64,000 bases of DNA from Actinomycetota bacterium. GTDB lineage: Bacteria > Actinomycetota > Actinomycetes > S36-B12 > CAIYMF01. A program made the position numbers and the translations under genes. The DNA is taken from positions 1-64,000 of the forward strand of contig WLRQ01000002.1 of NCBI GenBank assembly GCA_009697815.1, written 5' to 3'. Under the pieces are notes generated by a model, which was not told where the DNA came from, did no database searches, and saw nothing but the letters and a program-made list of their open reading frames with translations. Below, one piece after another: positions 44,505 through 53,864 of the stretch (positions are counted from its first letter, which is position 1; each line of letters starts with the position of its first letter).

Positions 44505-44921
44505 TCAGATGATCGTGATCTCTTCCTCGGAGATCACCCCGTCGACGATCCGGTAGGACCGCAGTTCGAAGGGGCCATCCCCAGCGCCGGTCTCGCGCGT
44601 GGACACCACGACATAGTGCGCGTCGGGCTCGGACGCATACGACACATCCGTGCGCGAGGGATAGGCCTCGGTGGCGGTGTGCGAGTGATAGATCACGACC
44701 GGGACTTCGTCGTTGTCATCCATGGCGCGGTACAGGCGAAGCAGATCCATCGAGTCGAACTCGTAGAACGTGGGTGAGCGTGCCGCGTTGAGCATCGGGA
44801 TGAACCGGTCGGGGAGGTCCGCGCCCGCTGGCCCGGCGATCACCCCGCAGGCCTCGTCGGGGTGGTCGGCGCGGGCATGGGACACGATGGCATCGACCAA
44901 GTCCTGGCGGATCCTCAACAT
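44505..44921 (-). CDS. mec: Mec, JAMM-family CysO-cysteine metallopeptidase
   Basis: A 138-residue zinc peptidase that frees cysteine from CysO-Cys. The JAMM site is H-S-H-T-A-T-E-A-Y-P-S-R-T-D (His79, His81, Asp92) with Glu23 in the first helix. It heads the mec-cysO-cysM set, which with a sulfurylating enzyme encoded elsewhere completes the pathway. There are 159 bases between mec and cysO, holding nothing else that I can support. Confidence 0.94.
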   Translation of the reverse strand: MLRIRQDLVDAIVSHARADHPDEACGVIAGPAGADLPDRFIPMLNAARSPTFYEFDSMDLLRLYRAMDDNDEVPVVIYHSHTATEAYPSRTDVSYASEPDAHYVVVSTRETGAGDGPFELRSYRIVDGVISEEEITII

Positions 44922-44966
44922 GGTCCGACCCTAACGCGAGCGCGCGACGCGGCCGGTCGCGACAGG

Positions 44967-45605
44967 TCAGCGGGCGTCGGTCGGCTCATGGTGCAACTCG
45001 TCAGGCTCGCCCGGCTCGTCGGCGACGAGCTCGGCGTCGAATCCTGTCAGTGCGCGAATGAGGGTGTCCTGAAGGAAGGTCAGCCAGTCATAGACGTGGT
45101 ACAGCGCGAATGTCGGGTGATCCTCGGGCAGCGCGAGGAAGTCCTCGTGATTGTCCTCGTCGATCCCCAGACGGCTTCCCAGGGTGAGCCGCAGGTCGTT
45201 CAGGGTGCCGAGCCAGGCCTGAGCGTCAGCGTCCCCGAGCACGATCTTGTTTCCCGAGCGATCGATGGAGTGCGCCACCGTGCGCGCATGCGCCATCTTG
45301 GTCTCGCGCAGGGAGCGCTCGGTGAACCGACGGAACTCCGAGGCCGCCTCTTCATCGTCTGAGTAGGCATCGGGGAAGAGCCGGGCCAGCGCGGGATCAT
45401 CGGATCGTTCGGCGTTGGGGTCGATGCTGACGAGACGGGCGAGGGGGTCGAGGTCGTCGCCCCAGAGGTGCTCGTCATCGGGGGTGACGAACTCGAGCAA
45501 TTGCGCAACGAGATCGCCCAGGATGCCGCGCTCAATGTCATCGCACCGCAGGACGATCCTGCCCCCCAGGCTGCGACGGAAGCCCTGCACCGCCACGTCA
45601 GTCAT
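44967..45605 (-). CDS. DUF2017 protein
   Basis: A 212-residue acidic protein with the DUF2017 segments [11 protein letters not shown] and [11 protein letters not shown], mostly helical with no membrane segment. It is encoded after clpS in many actinobacteria. The ATG at 45605 overlaps the clpS stop by eight bases, so they are translationally coupled. Its role is unknown; the pairing suggests a link with ClpS-dependent proteolysis. Confidence 0.88.
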   Translation of the reverse strand: MTDVAVQGFRRSLGGRIVLRCDDIERGILGDLVAQLLEFVTPDDEHLWGDDLDPLARLVSIDPNAERSDDPALARLFPDAYSDDEEAASEFRRFTERSLRETKMAHARTVAHSIDRSGNKIVLGDADAQAWLGTLNDLRLTLGSRLGIDEDNHEDFLALPEDHPTFALYHVYDWLTFLQDTLIRALTGFDAELVADEPGEPDELHHEPTDAR

Positions 45606-45897
45606 CCTTCTGGAGGGTGGCCCAAAGCCCGTAGGAGTGCATCGCGGTGACGTCGCGCTCCATCTCCTCGCGCGTACCCGTCGACACGGCCGCGCGACCG
45701 ACGTTGTGCACATCGGACATCAACGCCTGCGCCTTGTCCTTGGAGTACCCGAAGTAGGTCATGAACACGTAGGTGACATACGACATGAGATTGACGGGGT
45801 CGTTCCAGACAAGGGTGACCCAGGGGCGGTCCAGGGCGGTCACGCTCTCGGTCTCGGGCCGCTCAAGCTCCACCGGCGCAATTCCCACGAGAGCCAT
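45598..45897 (-). CDS. clpS: ClpS, adaptor for ClpA/ClpC-type protease
   Basis: A 99-residue adaptor that delivers N-degron substrates to the Clp protease. The core [16 protein letters not shown] has the substrate-pocket Asn-Asp; the later V-H-N-V-G-R-A-A-V and E-R-D-V-T-A-M-H are family-like. I choose the ATG at 45897; another in frame at 45921 would lengthen it by eight residues. Confidence 0.94.
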   Translation of the reverse strand: MALVGIAPVELERPETESVTALDRPWVTLVWNDPVNLMSYVTYVFMTYFGYSKDKAQALMSDVHNVGRAAVSTGTREEMERDVTAMHSYGLWATLQKDD

Positions 45898-45944
45898 CGT
45901 GCCACGCGACACCGCCCCCATGTCTCGATGCGTACCCTGGGGGC

Positions 45945-47669
45945 GTGTCCGACCAGTCGATCGTCGTCCCGGCAAGGAATCTCTCGTTGCCCGAACCAGC
46001 GTTGCTCGCCCACATCCGCGACAGCGTGATCGGCGACGACCAGGTGATGTATGGGCCTTATGGCCCGCGACGGGTCACTTATGCCGACTACACGGCCTCT
46101 GGGCGCGCGCTCACCTTCTTCGAGGACTTCATCCGCGACGAGGTCCTGCCCCGATATGCCAACACCCACACCGAGAGCAGCGGCACCGGCCTCCAAACCA
46201 CGAGGCTGCGCGAGGATGCCCGCGCGATCATCCACGAAAGCCTTGGGTGCGGCGACGACGCCGTAGTGATCTTCGCTGGCTCGGGCACCACCGGTGCCAT
46301 CGACCGGCTCGTGGGCATCCTCAATCTCCGCATCCCTGCAGACCTCGATCAGCAGTACCGCCTCTCTGCGCAGATCCCCGCGTCGAAGCGCCCGGTCGTC
46401 TTCATCGGCCCCTACGAGCACCACAGCAACGAGCTTCCCTGGCGCGAGTCGATCGCCGACGTCGTCACGATCCCCGAGGACGCCGATGGGCACATCGACA
46501 CCGGCCGCCTGGCCTCCGAGCTGGCCGCGCACGCCGACCGGCCGCTGAAGATTGGGTCGTTCAGCGCCGCCTCAAATGTCACGGGCATCGTCACCGACAC
46601 CGATGCGATCTCTCGACTTCTTCACGCCCATGGCGCGCTCGCGGTCTGGGACTACGCAGCGGCCGCGCCCTATCTCGATATCGACATGGCCGGCGATCAC
46701 CTCGACCCCGCGACCTACAAAGACGCCGTCGTGCTCTCGCCCCACAAGTTCGTCGGTGGTCCGGGCACGCCAGGGGTGCTGGCGATCAGGCGCGACCTGC
46801 TCACAAACTCCGTGCCCGTGGTCGTGGGCGGTGGCACCGTGGCCTACGTGAATCCGGCCGAGCACGTCTACCTCTCGGACCCGGTGCACCGCGAGGAGGC
46901 CGGCACGCCGGCGATCATCGAGTCGATCCGCGCCGGACTCGTATTCGATCTCAAGCGCAACGTCGGCGTCGAGGTGATCCGCGCTCACGAGCATGACTAC
47001 TTGCGTCGGGCGATCTCCGCCTGGAACGACCAACCCGGAATAGACGTTCTAGGAAACCTCGAAGCCGAGCGACTCTCGATCCTGTCCTTCACCGTGCGTC
47101 GCCCCGGCGGGCGCTATCTGCACCACAACGTCGTGGTCTCGATACTCAATGACCTGTTCGGGATCCAGAGCCGTGGTGGCTGCTCGTGCGCGGGCCCCTA
47201 CGGGCACAGGCTCCTGGGCATCGACCTCGAACGCAGCCACGAGTTCGAGCGCGAGATCACCCACGGCTGCGAGGGCATCAAGCCCGGCTGGGTGCGTGTG
47301 AACTTCAACTACTTCATCAGTGAGGAGGTGTTCGAGTACATCGTGCGCGCAGTCGCACTAGTGGCCGAGCATGGTTGGCGCCTCGTGCCCGACTACCGCT
47401 TCGATGTGGCCTCGGGTCGCTGGCGTCATAAGAACGGCCCCGTCGAGCCGCCGCTGCGCCTCTCCCAGCTCAACTACGTCGACGGCGTGCTGACCTACCC
47501 ACGACGCGACGACCGCGCGCCGGAGTCCGACCTCGCGGGCTATCTCACCTTCGCGCAGGAACTCATGACCTCCCTGCCCGAACCCGGCGCCGACGTCGAT
47601 GCGCACAAGGTCAGCGCGGACTTCGAGCACCTGCGTTGGTTCGAGCTGCCCGACATCTGCCTGAGCTGA
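45945..47669 (+). CDS. Aminotransferase class V-fold PLP enzyme (cysteine desulfurase-like)
   Basis: A 574-residue PLP enzyme. S-P-H-K-F-V-G-G-P holds the PLP-bound lysine, and W-D-Y-A-A-A-A-P the cofactor aspartate. A C-terminal G-G-C-S-C-A-G-P segment carries two cysteines where desulfurases have the persulfide-forming cysteine. It is larger than SufS/IscS (about 400), with an extra C-terminal region of about 100 residues. A GTG start at 45945 is the only one near the conserved start. It is divergent from clpS. It might make persulfide; the substrate is unknown. Confidence 0.85.
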   Translation: MSDQSIVVPARNLSLPEPALLAHIRDSVIGDDQVMYGPYGPRRVTYADYTASGRALTFFEDFIRDEVLPRYANTHTESSGTGLQTTRLREDARAIIHESLGCGDDAVVIFAGSGTTGAIDRLVGILNLRIPADLDQQYRLSAQIPASKRPVVFIGPYEHHSNELPWRESIADVVTIPEDADGHIDTGRLASELAAHADRPLKIGSFSAASNVTGIVTDTDAISRLLHAHGALAVWDYAAAAPYLDIDMAGDHLDPATYKDAVVLSPHKFVGGPGTPGVLAIRRDLLTNSVPVVVGGGTVAYVNPAEHVYLSDPVHREEAGTPAIIESIRAGLVFDLKRNVGVEVIRAHEHDYLRRAISAWNDQPGIDVLGNLEAERLSILSFTVRRPGGRYLHHNVVVSILNDLFGIQSRGGCSCAGPYGHRLLGIDLERSHEFEREITHGCEGIKPGWVRVNFNYFISEEVFEYIVRAVALVAEHGWRLVPDYRFDVASGRWRHKNGPVEPPLRLSQLNYVDGVLTYPRRDDRAPESDLAGYLTFAQELMTSLPEPGADVDAHKVSADFEHLRWFELPDICLS

Positions 47670-47708
47670 GCGCGCTCTGCCCAGCCTGACCCGAGCCGGT
47701 GCCCGGCC

Positions 47709-49559
47709 CTAGGTGCCCGTGATCGTGAATCCCGCCGTGGCACCGGTGACTGTCGGTGTACCGACCGCCACCAGGCGATAGGTCCTGGTCACACCCACGT
47801 TCCCCGCAGTGAACCTGAACCCCACCCGGCCGAGCGAATCGGCGGAGGCAGTCGCCAAGGTGATCCACTGGCCGCTCGACTGCAGGATCTGTCGCAGAAC
47901 CTTCTGGCCTGAGATCGCCGGCAATAGCACAGCCGAGACTCGGACCAACTGCCCGTGCGCCACGTTCGGACCGTTGGTGTAGAGACGAATCGCGGTTCGC
48001 AGCCCAACGGCCTTGGTAGCCGATCCCGTGAGGCGTTCGAACGTGCCCTGCACCACCACGTGGTACTGGCCGGCGGCCACCACCGCCATCGCGAATCTGA
48101 CGGCTCCGGTGGAGTCCGTGGTACCGGTCGCCACCTTCGTCCACGGCGTGACGCCCGTCTTGCGGAAGTAGAGGATCGCCGGAACCCCGTCGACTGCCAC
48201 ACCACTGGACAGTGCTTGCGCGAGGATCCCGGCCCGTACACCGTAGGTGACCACCGGTGAGGCGGTCAGAGTCACCACGGTGGGAGTCGGGGCGATCGTG
48301 CTGGCGTAGGTCCGAAGCGAACTCCATTGCGCGGGGTCCTCACCACCAACGGTCCATTCGGCGATCCCGCCGAGGTGGTACTTGGGGACGAGGGCAGCGC
48401 GTGCGACGGCGGCCCTCGCCTCGTCGTACCAGACCTCACGTGCGACGACGCAGGACGTCGCCGCACCCAGCGCGGTCGTACCCCTGTAGGTGACGTTGTA
48501 GCGGAACGACTGCTCCTGATAAGTCGCGTCCCAGTGACCGGCTGCCGTGACCCCGCGTGCCGCCAGCACCCCGGGCACCGCCGCCGCAGTGAAGGTCTTG
48601 CGCGTGTAGTCAGGCACATTGTCGACGGGGCACACCCCGGTGACGAGAAGGTTGTTCGCCGCGTCGCGCCGCACCCAGTCGCGGCCGTATTGCGCAACAC
48701 CTGCGAAGACCTTGCCCGAGGCAACCTGCGTTGTCGCGAATGCGACCACTCGTTCCACCCACGGGAACGGGGAGATCGGGCCAGGAGTGGAGACGTGGTA
48801 GTCGTAGGTCATGATCCGAAGGCGGTCGATGTAGGTCGAGATTCCGGCCCAGTCGTAGACCCAATAGCCCGACGTCGTACTGCAGGGATTGAACCCTGGC
48901 ACTGTCATGGCAGTGCGATATGTGGCGTCGTACATCGCTGGCGTCGTCACCGACAGAAGTGCGCCATGTGCGTGCAAAGCCGCTGAGAGCTGGGCGATGA
49001 ACGTCACCCAGGCAGGTCGCGTGGTGGCCCAGCTGCTGCAGCCGTCGCTGAACGCGAAGTTCTCGAAGTCCAGGTCGATGCCCGCGTAGCCGTTGGTGGT
49101 CACGAGGTCGGTGATTCGGCCGACGAAGAGGTCTCGCTCCGTGGGCGATGCCAGGGTCGCGGCGAGCTGGCGGGCGGCCATGCCGTCGGTGATCGAAGGG
49201 ATGACCTTGACACCCGCGGCCTGCAACTGCGGCAGATACGTGGTCTTGGACGAATCGCTCACCTGTTGGATCAGGGACGATGTGGCGCCGGTCCATGTCG
49301 CGGAGTACCAGAACGGCGACACGTCCGTGAAGAGGTCTGCATTGGCCACCACCGAAGCTGTGGACGCGGCGCTGGTCCAATAGGGCAGCCACCCGGACAC
49401 GATCCGTCGCGGCGGCGCGGGCGTGACGGCGGCGGACGCCGGCACGAGCCCCCCCGCGAGAACGAGGACGATGATCCCCGCCACGGCTGAGGTGACACGA
49501 CCGCGACGGTGGCGGTGGGCCGACTCGGCAGGCAGGCCGGAGGCGGTCGAGTGGGTCAT
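47709..49559 (-). CDS. Secreted GH18-family glycoside hydrolase
   Basis: A 616-residue exported protein. The signal peptide (residues 1-44) ends A-S-A. The catalytic barrel (about 50-390) has the GH18 motif G-Y-A-G-I-D-L-D-F-E-N-F with acid Glu166, plus M-T-Y-D-Y-H. It resembles spore-wall and chitinase-like GH18 enzymes that act on peptidoglycan or glycans. Residues about 400-616 look like two beta-sandwich Ig-like repeats, each with V-R-A/V-S-A and a Gly-rich strand pattern. The ATG at 49559 has a GGGAG site. The true substrate is not clear. Confidence 0.9.
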   Translation of the reverse strand: MTHSTASGLPAESAHRHRRGRVTSAVAGIIVLVLAGGLVPASAAVTPAPPRRIVSGWLPYWTSAASTASVVANADLFTDVSPFWYSATWTGATSSLIQQVSDSSKTTYLPQLQAAGVKVIPSITDGMAARQLAATLASPTERDLFVGRITDLVTTNGYAGIDLDFENFAFSDGCSSWATTRPAWVTFIAQLSAALHAHGALLSVTTPAMYDATYRTAMTVPGFNPCSTTSGYWVYDWAGISTYIDRLRIMTYDYHVSTPGPISPFPWVERVVAFATTQVASGKVFAGVAQYGRDWVRRDAANNLLVTGVCPVDNVPDYTRKTFTAAAVPGVLAARGVTAAGHWDATYQEQSFRYNVTYRGTTALGAATSCVVAREVWYDEARAAVARAALVPKYHLGGIAEWTVGGEDPAQWSSLRTYASTIAPTPTVVTLTASPVVTYGVRAGILAQALSSGVAVDGVPAILYFRKTGVTPWTKVATGTTDSTGAVRFAMAVVAAGQYHVVVQGTFERLTGSATKAVGLRTAIRLYTNGPNVAHGQLVRVSAVLLPAISGQKVLRQILQSSGQWITLATASADSLGRVGFRFTAGNVGVTRTYRLVAVGTPTVTGATAGFTITGT

Positions 49560-49742
49560 GCTTCTCCCGGGGTGTGGCGGCATATGCCGCGCCGAGGGCT
49601 CGTTCCCGGCCCTTGACTCCATCTTCGTCGGCCGGTGCCGAAACCTTGACCATTTCGGCCACCCGCGAGTCCCGATTGATCTCACAATGTCCGAGTTCCG
49701 GCGGAGGTGACCGGCATCAAGCAGCGCTAGTGATCGCGTAAC

Positions 49743-50639
49743 GTGACCGTGGTGTCCTCGCCCACCCCCGCCCCCACCCCCGCCGGCGCGGCCGGCCTCC
49801 TCCCCGAACGCGCCACTGCCTTCCTCGTCGGCATCGTCGATGACGCCGAGGCCGTCGCTCCCGGTTCGACCTCACTGGCCGATGCGATCCAGACCCATCG
49901 CAGCCACCGCCACGAGCCGCACGGGCTGGTCGTCGGCCCACTCCTCGCCCAAGTCTCACGACTGGCCGAGGTGCTCGACGCACTCGATGCCCACGCCTCG
50001 AGCGATCCTCTCGATCTCGTCCTGATCGCCGATACCGGCCTCGTGGAGGCCGCAGAAGCCCGCGCCGTGCTCCTCGATGACGACCGCGTCGAACTCGTCG
50101 GGCTCGAGGTCGCGCTCCCCCGAGATTCCTCGATGGCGCTCGCCGCACACACAACACTCGACAGCCTGGATTTCGCGTTACCCGCGGCGATCGAACTGCC
50201 CCGGGCCGCCGGTTGGCAGGAGGCTCTGGGGGTGATCGCCAGCGACGGCGCTGAGCGAGTCGGCTTTCGCGCGGGGGGAACCGGCGAGTTCGTGCCCGAC
50301 CACGATCTCGCTGAGTTCGTCCATGCGGCGGTGCAACGTGGTGCTTCGTTCAAGCTCACCACCGGACCCGGGCGCGCACTGAGGCACACCGATCCGGCCA
50401 GTGGCACCGAGCACCACGGATTCCTCAATGTGCTAGCGGCCACGGCCGAAGCACTCGACGGCCGAGGGCTTGAGCACCTGGTGGCGGTGATCGCCGAGCG
50501 CGATCCGCTGCCATTGCTCGCGATCCTGGGCGATGCCGAACCCCGCACCGTGCGGGCCCGATTCACCTCGTTCGACTCCGACTCCCTGGGCCAGACCATC
50601 GAGGACATGCGCACACTGGGAATGCTCGATCTCCCCTGA
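49743..50639 (+). CDS. Conserved hypothetical protein
   Basis: A 298-residue soluble protein with no signal peptide or membrane helix. It opens with a Pro/Ala-rich stretch, then an alternating alpha/beta pattern (V-V-G-P-L-L-A-Q-V and L-D-L-V-L-I-A-D-T-G) suggesting a TIM-barrel-like or Rossmann-like fold. I do not recognise a family with certainty. The GTG at 49743 is the first start. It is convergent with the RDD gene and shares no operon with its neighbours. Confidence 0.7.
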   Translation: MTVVSSPTPAPTPAGAAGLLPERATAFLVGIVDDAEAVAPGSTSLADAIQTHRSHRHEPHGLVVGPLLAQVSRLAEVLDALDAHASSDPLDLVLIADTGLVEAAEARAVLLDDDRVELVGLEVALPRDSSMALAAHTTLDSLDFALPAAIELPRAAGWQEALGVIASDGAERVGFRAGGTGEFVPDHDLAEFVHAAVQRGASFKLTTGPGRALRHTDPASGTEHHGFLNVLAATAEALDGRGLEHLVAVIAERDPLPLLAILGDAEPRTVRARFTSFDSDSLGQTIEDMRTLGMLDLP

Positions 50640-50677
50640 CCCCACGTCGTGACACCACGACAGGATGAGCACGGTGA

Positions 50678-51400
50678 TCAGCGACGGGTCGACACCACCA
50701 CAGTGCGCGCCGTCTTGTCGTGCAACGCCTGTCGCCACGGCTTGTCCCACAACGGCCAGAGGTAATCGAGCAACGTGAACACGCCGTAGCCGACCAGCGA
50801 CCCGATCGTGGAGGTCGCCCAACGGATCGTCGCCTGCACCCAGGTGAGCGCGATGTCCTGTGCCTTCGGGCGGATCCTGATACCCGTCGCGCGCTTTCCC
50901 AAGGTGCGGCCCCAGATCACGTTCTGCGGCACCTCGTAGAGGAAACTGACGACGGCCGACACGATCGAGAGCGTGAGAGAAACCCCGACCACGTCGGCCT
51001 GGAAGGACGCCATTGCCTGCTCGGACGGCGCCGAGCCGTCGGCCGGAACGGCGTCGAGAAGTCGTTGGAGCGGCGGCCAGACTAGCCACAAGTAGAACGG
51101 GGCGGTGAGGATCGCCTCGATGAGTGAATCCAGGATTCTCGCCCAAGCCCGCGATCCCCACATGGCGAGTGGCACGTTCGCCGCCACGTCGGCTTCTGCC
51201 GATCCTGGGTAGGCGGGCGCGCCGAAACCGCCACGACCAGCAGGTGGCGGAGGTGGCATTGGGACGGGTGTGCCGGGCTGGTCGGACGCGGGCGCTGCGG
51301 TCTCGAGCGAGGTCGAGGCACCCCATCGCTGACCGTCCCACCAGCGGATGTAGCCGCCGTTGGAGAACGGGTCCGGGTACCACCCGGGTTCCATGGACAC
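50678..51400 (-). CDS. RDD-family membrane protein with DUF2510 domain
   Basis: A 240-residue protein. The N-terminal DUF2510 motif P-G-W-Y-P-D-P-F...R-W-W-D-G-Q-R-W-G is followed by a Pro/Gly-rich linker and then an RDD domain with R-I-L-D-S-L, two or three helices and the later T-L-G-K-R-A-T-G-I-R-I. RDD proteins sit in the membrane, and their function is mostly unknown. The 262 bases upstream contain no clear gene but do hold a 16-codon ORF. Confidence 0.85.
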   Translation of the reverse strand: MSMEPGWYPDPFSNGGYIRWWDGQRWGASTSLETAAPASDQPGTPVPMPPPPPAGRGGFGAPAYPGSAEADVAANVPLAMWGSRAWARILDSLIEAILTAPFYLWLVWPPLQRLLDAVPADGSAPSEQAMASFQADVVGVSLTLSIVSAVVSFLYEVPQNVIWGRTLGKRATGIRIRPKAQDIALTWVQATIRWATSTIGSLVGYGVFTLLDYLWPLWDKPWRQALHDKTARTVVVSTRR

Positions 51401-51532
51401 GTGGTCAGCCTAGGTCGTCGCTGGCAGGGCATGGTGGCCGCCCCGTCCACGCCAGTTGGGGGGCCGTCCGAGCCTCAGTGGTGACAGGACACGATTCCCC
51501 CCGGCCAACGGATATCACGCGGAGGAGTACCC

Positions 51533-51583
51533 ATGCACGCCACGGTGCGCAGTTACGAAGGCCACGTCGTCCTGCACCGCTAG
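51533..51583 (+). pseudogene. Possible gene remnant or micro-ORF with a strong ribosome site
   Basis: GGAGGAG sits five bases before an ATG that opens a 16-codon ORF, M-H-A-T-V-R-S-Y-E-G-H-V-V-L-H-R, then TAG. The first ten residues recall the start of small monooxygenase-like proteins (M-H-A-T-V/I-R-x-Y-E-G). The ORF then stops, which suggests a decayed or truncated gene. A true micropeptide is the alternative. It lies in the 51401-51662 gap. Confidence 0.3.
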
Positions 51584-51662
51584 CGTTCACGCCGTGGGAT
51601 CCGGGCAGGCGCTCCCGTTCGGAGCCACTGGCATCTGATGACGTGGACGACCTGCGTTGCGG

Positions 51663-52310
51663 TCACCGCAGCGCGCGAGCGACCTCGCCTGCCGCGCGCA
51701 ACACCTTGGGGCCGACCTCCTCGACGGCCAGGTCGGCGAGCGCGAACACCCCGACCGCCGCTTCAATGCCGGCGACGCCGAGCAGGGGTGAGGCCACGCC
51801 GTAGCCGCCCGCCTGCGGTTCGCCGATCGACACCACCCACCCTGGCTCGAAAGGTCGCCCCTGGGTGGAACGAGCCGCGAGCACCGCCTTGCCCGCTGCG
51901 CCTCGATCGAGCGCATGCCTCGCCCCCACGCGATAGGCGACATGGAAGTCCGAACGTGTTGGTTCCACGACCGCGACCGACAGGGCGTCGGTGCCATCGA
52001 CGACGGTCAGATGCGCCGTGGCCCCGACCGAATCGGCCAAGCGCCGCAGTGCCGGCATCGCTGCCTCACGCAACACCGGCTGCACCTGCCGCGCGAGGGC
52101 CAGCACGGCCATGCCGAGGCGACATCGGCCATCCGTCCCTCGGCGCAGCAGTGCGTGCATCTCGAGAGTGACCACGAGCCGATAGACCACGGTGCGCGAG
52201 ACCCCGAGACGCGCTGCGATCTCGGTGACCGTGAGCCCGTCCGAGGCATCGGACAGCAACTCGAGCACAGTCAGCCCGCGGTCTAGTGTCTGGCTGGTCT
52301 CGGCGACCAC
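51663..52310 (-). CDS. IclR-family transcriptional regulator
   Basis: A 215-residue regulator. The HTH (residues about 20-45, L-T-V-T-E-I-A-A-R-L-G-V-S-R-T-V-V-Y-R-L) is followed by a ligand domain with G-R-C-R-L-G-M and H-L-T-V-V-D-G. The C-terminal half, G-V-A-S-P-L-L-G, is somewhat shorter than full IclR proteins (about 250). The regulated gene is not evident: its neighbours are an HdeD-like gene and the RDD gene. Confidence 0.87.
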   Translation of the reverse strand: MVAETSQTLDRGLTVLELLSDASDGLTVTEIAARLGVSRTVVYRLVVTLEMHALLRRGTDGRCRLGMAVLALARQVQPVLREAAMPALRRLADSVGATAHLTVVDGTDALSVAVVEPTRSDFHVAYRVGARHALDRGAAGKAVLAARSTQGRPFEPGWVVSIGEPQAGGYGVASPLLGVAGIEAAVGVFALADLAVEEVGPKVLRAAGEVARALR

Positions 52311-52428
52311 GCGCCCACCCCATCCCGAGAACCTGACCCGACGATCCCTGACAAGGCCTACTCTGCCGGAATGTACCCATCCGCGTCTCGTTGAGGCCGA
52401 GAGCGCGGTAGCAGGATCCTCGCGTAGG

Positions 52429-52998
52429 TCAGGCCCCCGCGAGTTTCTTTACCTGGAAGGAGGTCGCGATCTCGCTCAGGCCCACGATGATGAGCATGAT
52501 CCCCGAGATCGACACGAGTGCGCCCAGAGCCAAGCTCGGGTAAACGAACACCACGATGGCACCGACGATAAGCAGCAGCGCGCTGATCATCAGCCAGCCT
52601 CGGCCATCAGCACCCTTGCTCTGCAAGGCGACAAGGAATTGGATGATCCCGCGGAGCAGCCAGGCGAGGCCGATGAACAATGCAAGCAACTCGGCCTGGT
52701 TGTCGTTGTGGATGGCCTTGAAGCAGTAGACCGCGAGGATGATCGACAAGATGCCCGAGATCGCGAGCAGCCCTCGGTTGGCCGCGTTCGAGAACGACTG
52801 GGCAAGGGTGAGGATTCCGCTCACGAGCAGGTACAAACCGAACAGCACTGCGAGCAGGGTGACGGTCTTGTCCGTCCACACCACACATGCGAGACCAAGG
52901 ATCACGGTGAGGGCGCCAGCGGCCAACAACAGCCACCAACTGCGCCCGAGGGCCGCAAGCGTGTCGCGCTCAGCCAGGGAATCGCTGGTTGTGGACAT
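52429..52998 (-). CDS. HdeD-like DUF308 membrane protein
   Basis: A 189-residue protein with about six membrane helices arranged as three hairpins, typical of the HdeD/DUF308 family (acid stress in E. coli). The N-terminus is W-W-L-L-L-A-A-G-A-L-T-V-I-L-G, and W-L-M-I-S-A-L-L-L-I-V-G-A-I-V-V is a later helix. The ATG at 52998 has GAGGAGG upstream. Acid resistance here is only inferred. Confidence 0.87.
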   Translation of the reverse strand: MSTTSDSLAERDTLAALGRSWWLLLAAGALTVILGLACVVWTDKTVTLLAVLFGLYLLVSGILTLAQSFSNAANRGLLAISGILSIILAVYCFKAIHNDNQAELLALFIGLAWLLRGIIQFLVALQSKGADGRGWLMISALLLIVGAIVVFVYPSLALGALVSISGIMLIIVGLSEIATSFQVKKLAGA

Positions 52999-53120
52999 AG
53001 TTCCTCCTCGGAGAGTGTGCGACCTCGTGGCCGCACGCTCGTCATAGGTTAGGGCCCGACCGTGTCGCTCACGCGGATTTGGCCCAGGCGCGCCCCAACC
53101 ACCTCCGCCCATCGGTGGCG

Positions 53121-53864
53121 TCAGCGAGCCCTGACCCGCGCCAGGAAGTCTCGTGTGCGCTGCTCCCGGGCATCGCCGAACACTTGTTGCGCCGTGCCCT
53201 CCTCGAGCACCGCTCCCCCATCAAGGAAGCACACGCGGTCCGCGCACTCCTGCGCAAAGGCCATCTCATGGGTTGCCATGAGGATCGTCATGCCAGCGTG
53301 AGACAGGCCGCGCACAACATCGAGAACCTCGCCGACGAGCTGAGGGTCGAGCGCCGACGTGATCTCGTCGAAGAGCATGATCTCGGGATCCATAGCAAGT
53401 GCCCGCACGATGGCCACACGTTGCTGCTGCCCGCCCGAGAGACGGTCAGGGAAGCTCATCGCCTTGTCCGACAGGCCAAATGAGGTGAGCAGGTCATGCC
53501 CATGCTGCTCAGCCTCGGCCTTCGAGCGCCCGAGCACCTTGCGCTGTGCCAGCGTCACATTGTCCAGAACACTGCGATGCGGGAAGAGATTGAAACTCTG
53601 GAAGACGATGCCCACCCGTCGCCGAACCTCGTCGAGATCCGCGCCGAGGGCTGTCACCTCGATGTCGTCGTCGAGCATGATGCGGCCCGCGTCAACCGGA
53701 AGGAGTCCGTTGATACATCTGAGCAACGTGGACTTGCCCGAGCCCGACGCTCCGATCAGCACCACGACCTCGTGCTCAGCGACACGCAGGTCGAGCGCGC
53801 GCAACACCGGGTTAGTACCGAAGGCCTTGTGAACACCTTCGATCGCGAGCGTCGTGCCACTCAC
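53121..53864 (-). CDS. Polar amino-acid ABC transporter ATPase
   Basis: A 247-residue GlnQ-type ATPase: Walker A G-A-S-G-S-G-K-S-T, signature L-S-G-G-Q-Q-Q-R and Walker B I-M-L-F-D-E-I-T-S-A-L-D-P. The GTG at 53864 overlaps the permease stop as GTGA. It works with the permease and binding protein upstream to import polar amino acids. Confidence 0.93.
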   Translation of the reverse strand: MSGTTLAIEGVHKAFGTNPVLRALDLRVAEHEVVVLIGASGSGKSTLLRCINGLLPVDAGRIMLDDDIEVTALGADLDEVRRRVGIVFQSFNLFPHRSVLDNVTLAQRKVLGRSKAEAEQHGHDLLTSFGLSDKAMSFPDRLSGGQQQRVAIVRALAMDPEIMLFDEITSALDPQLVGEVLDVVRGLSHAGMTILMATHEMAFAQECADRVCFLDGGAVLEEGTAQQVFGDAREQRTRDFLARVRAR

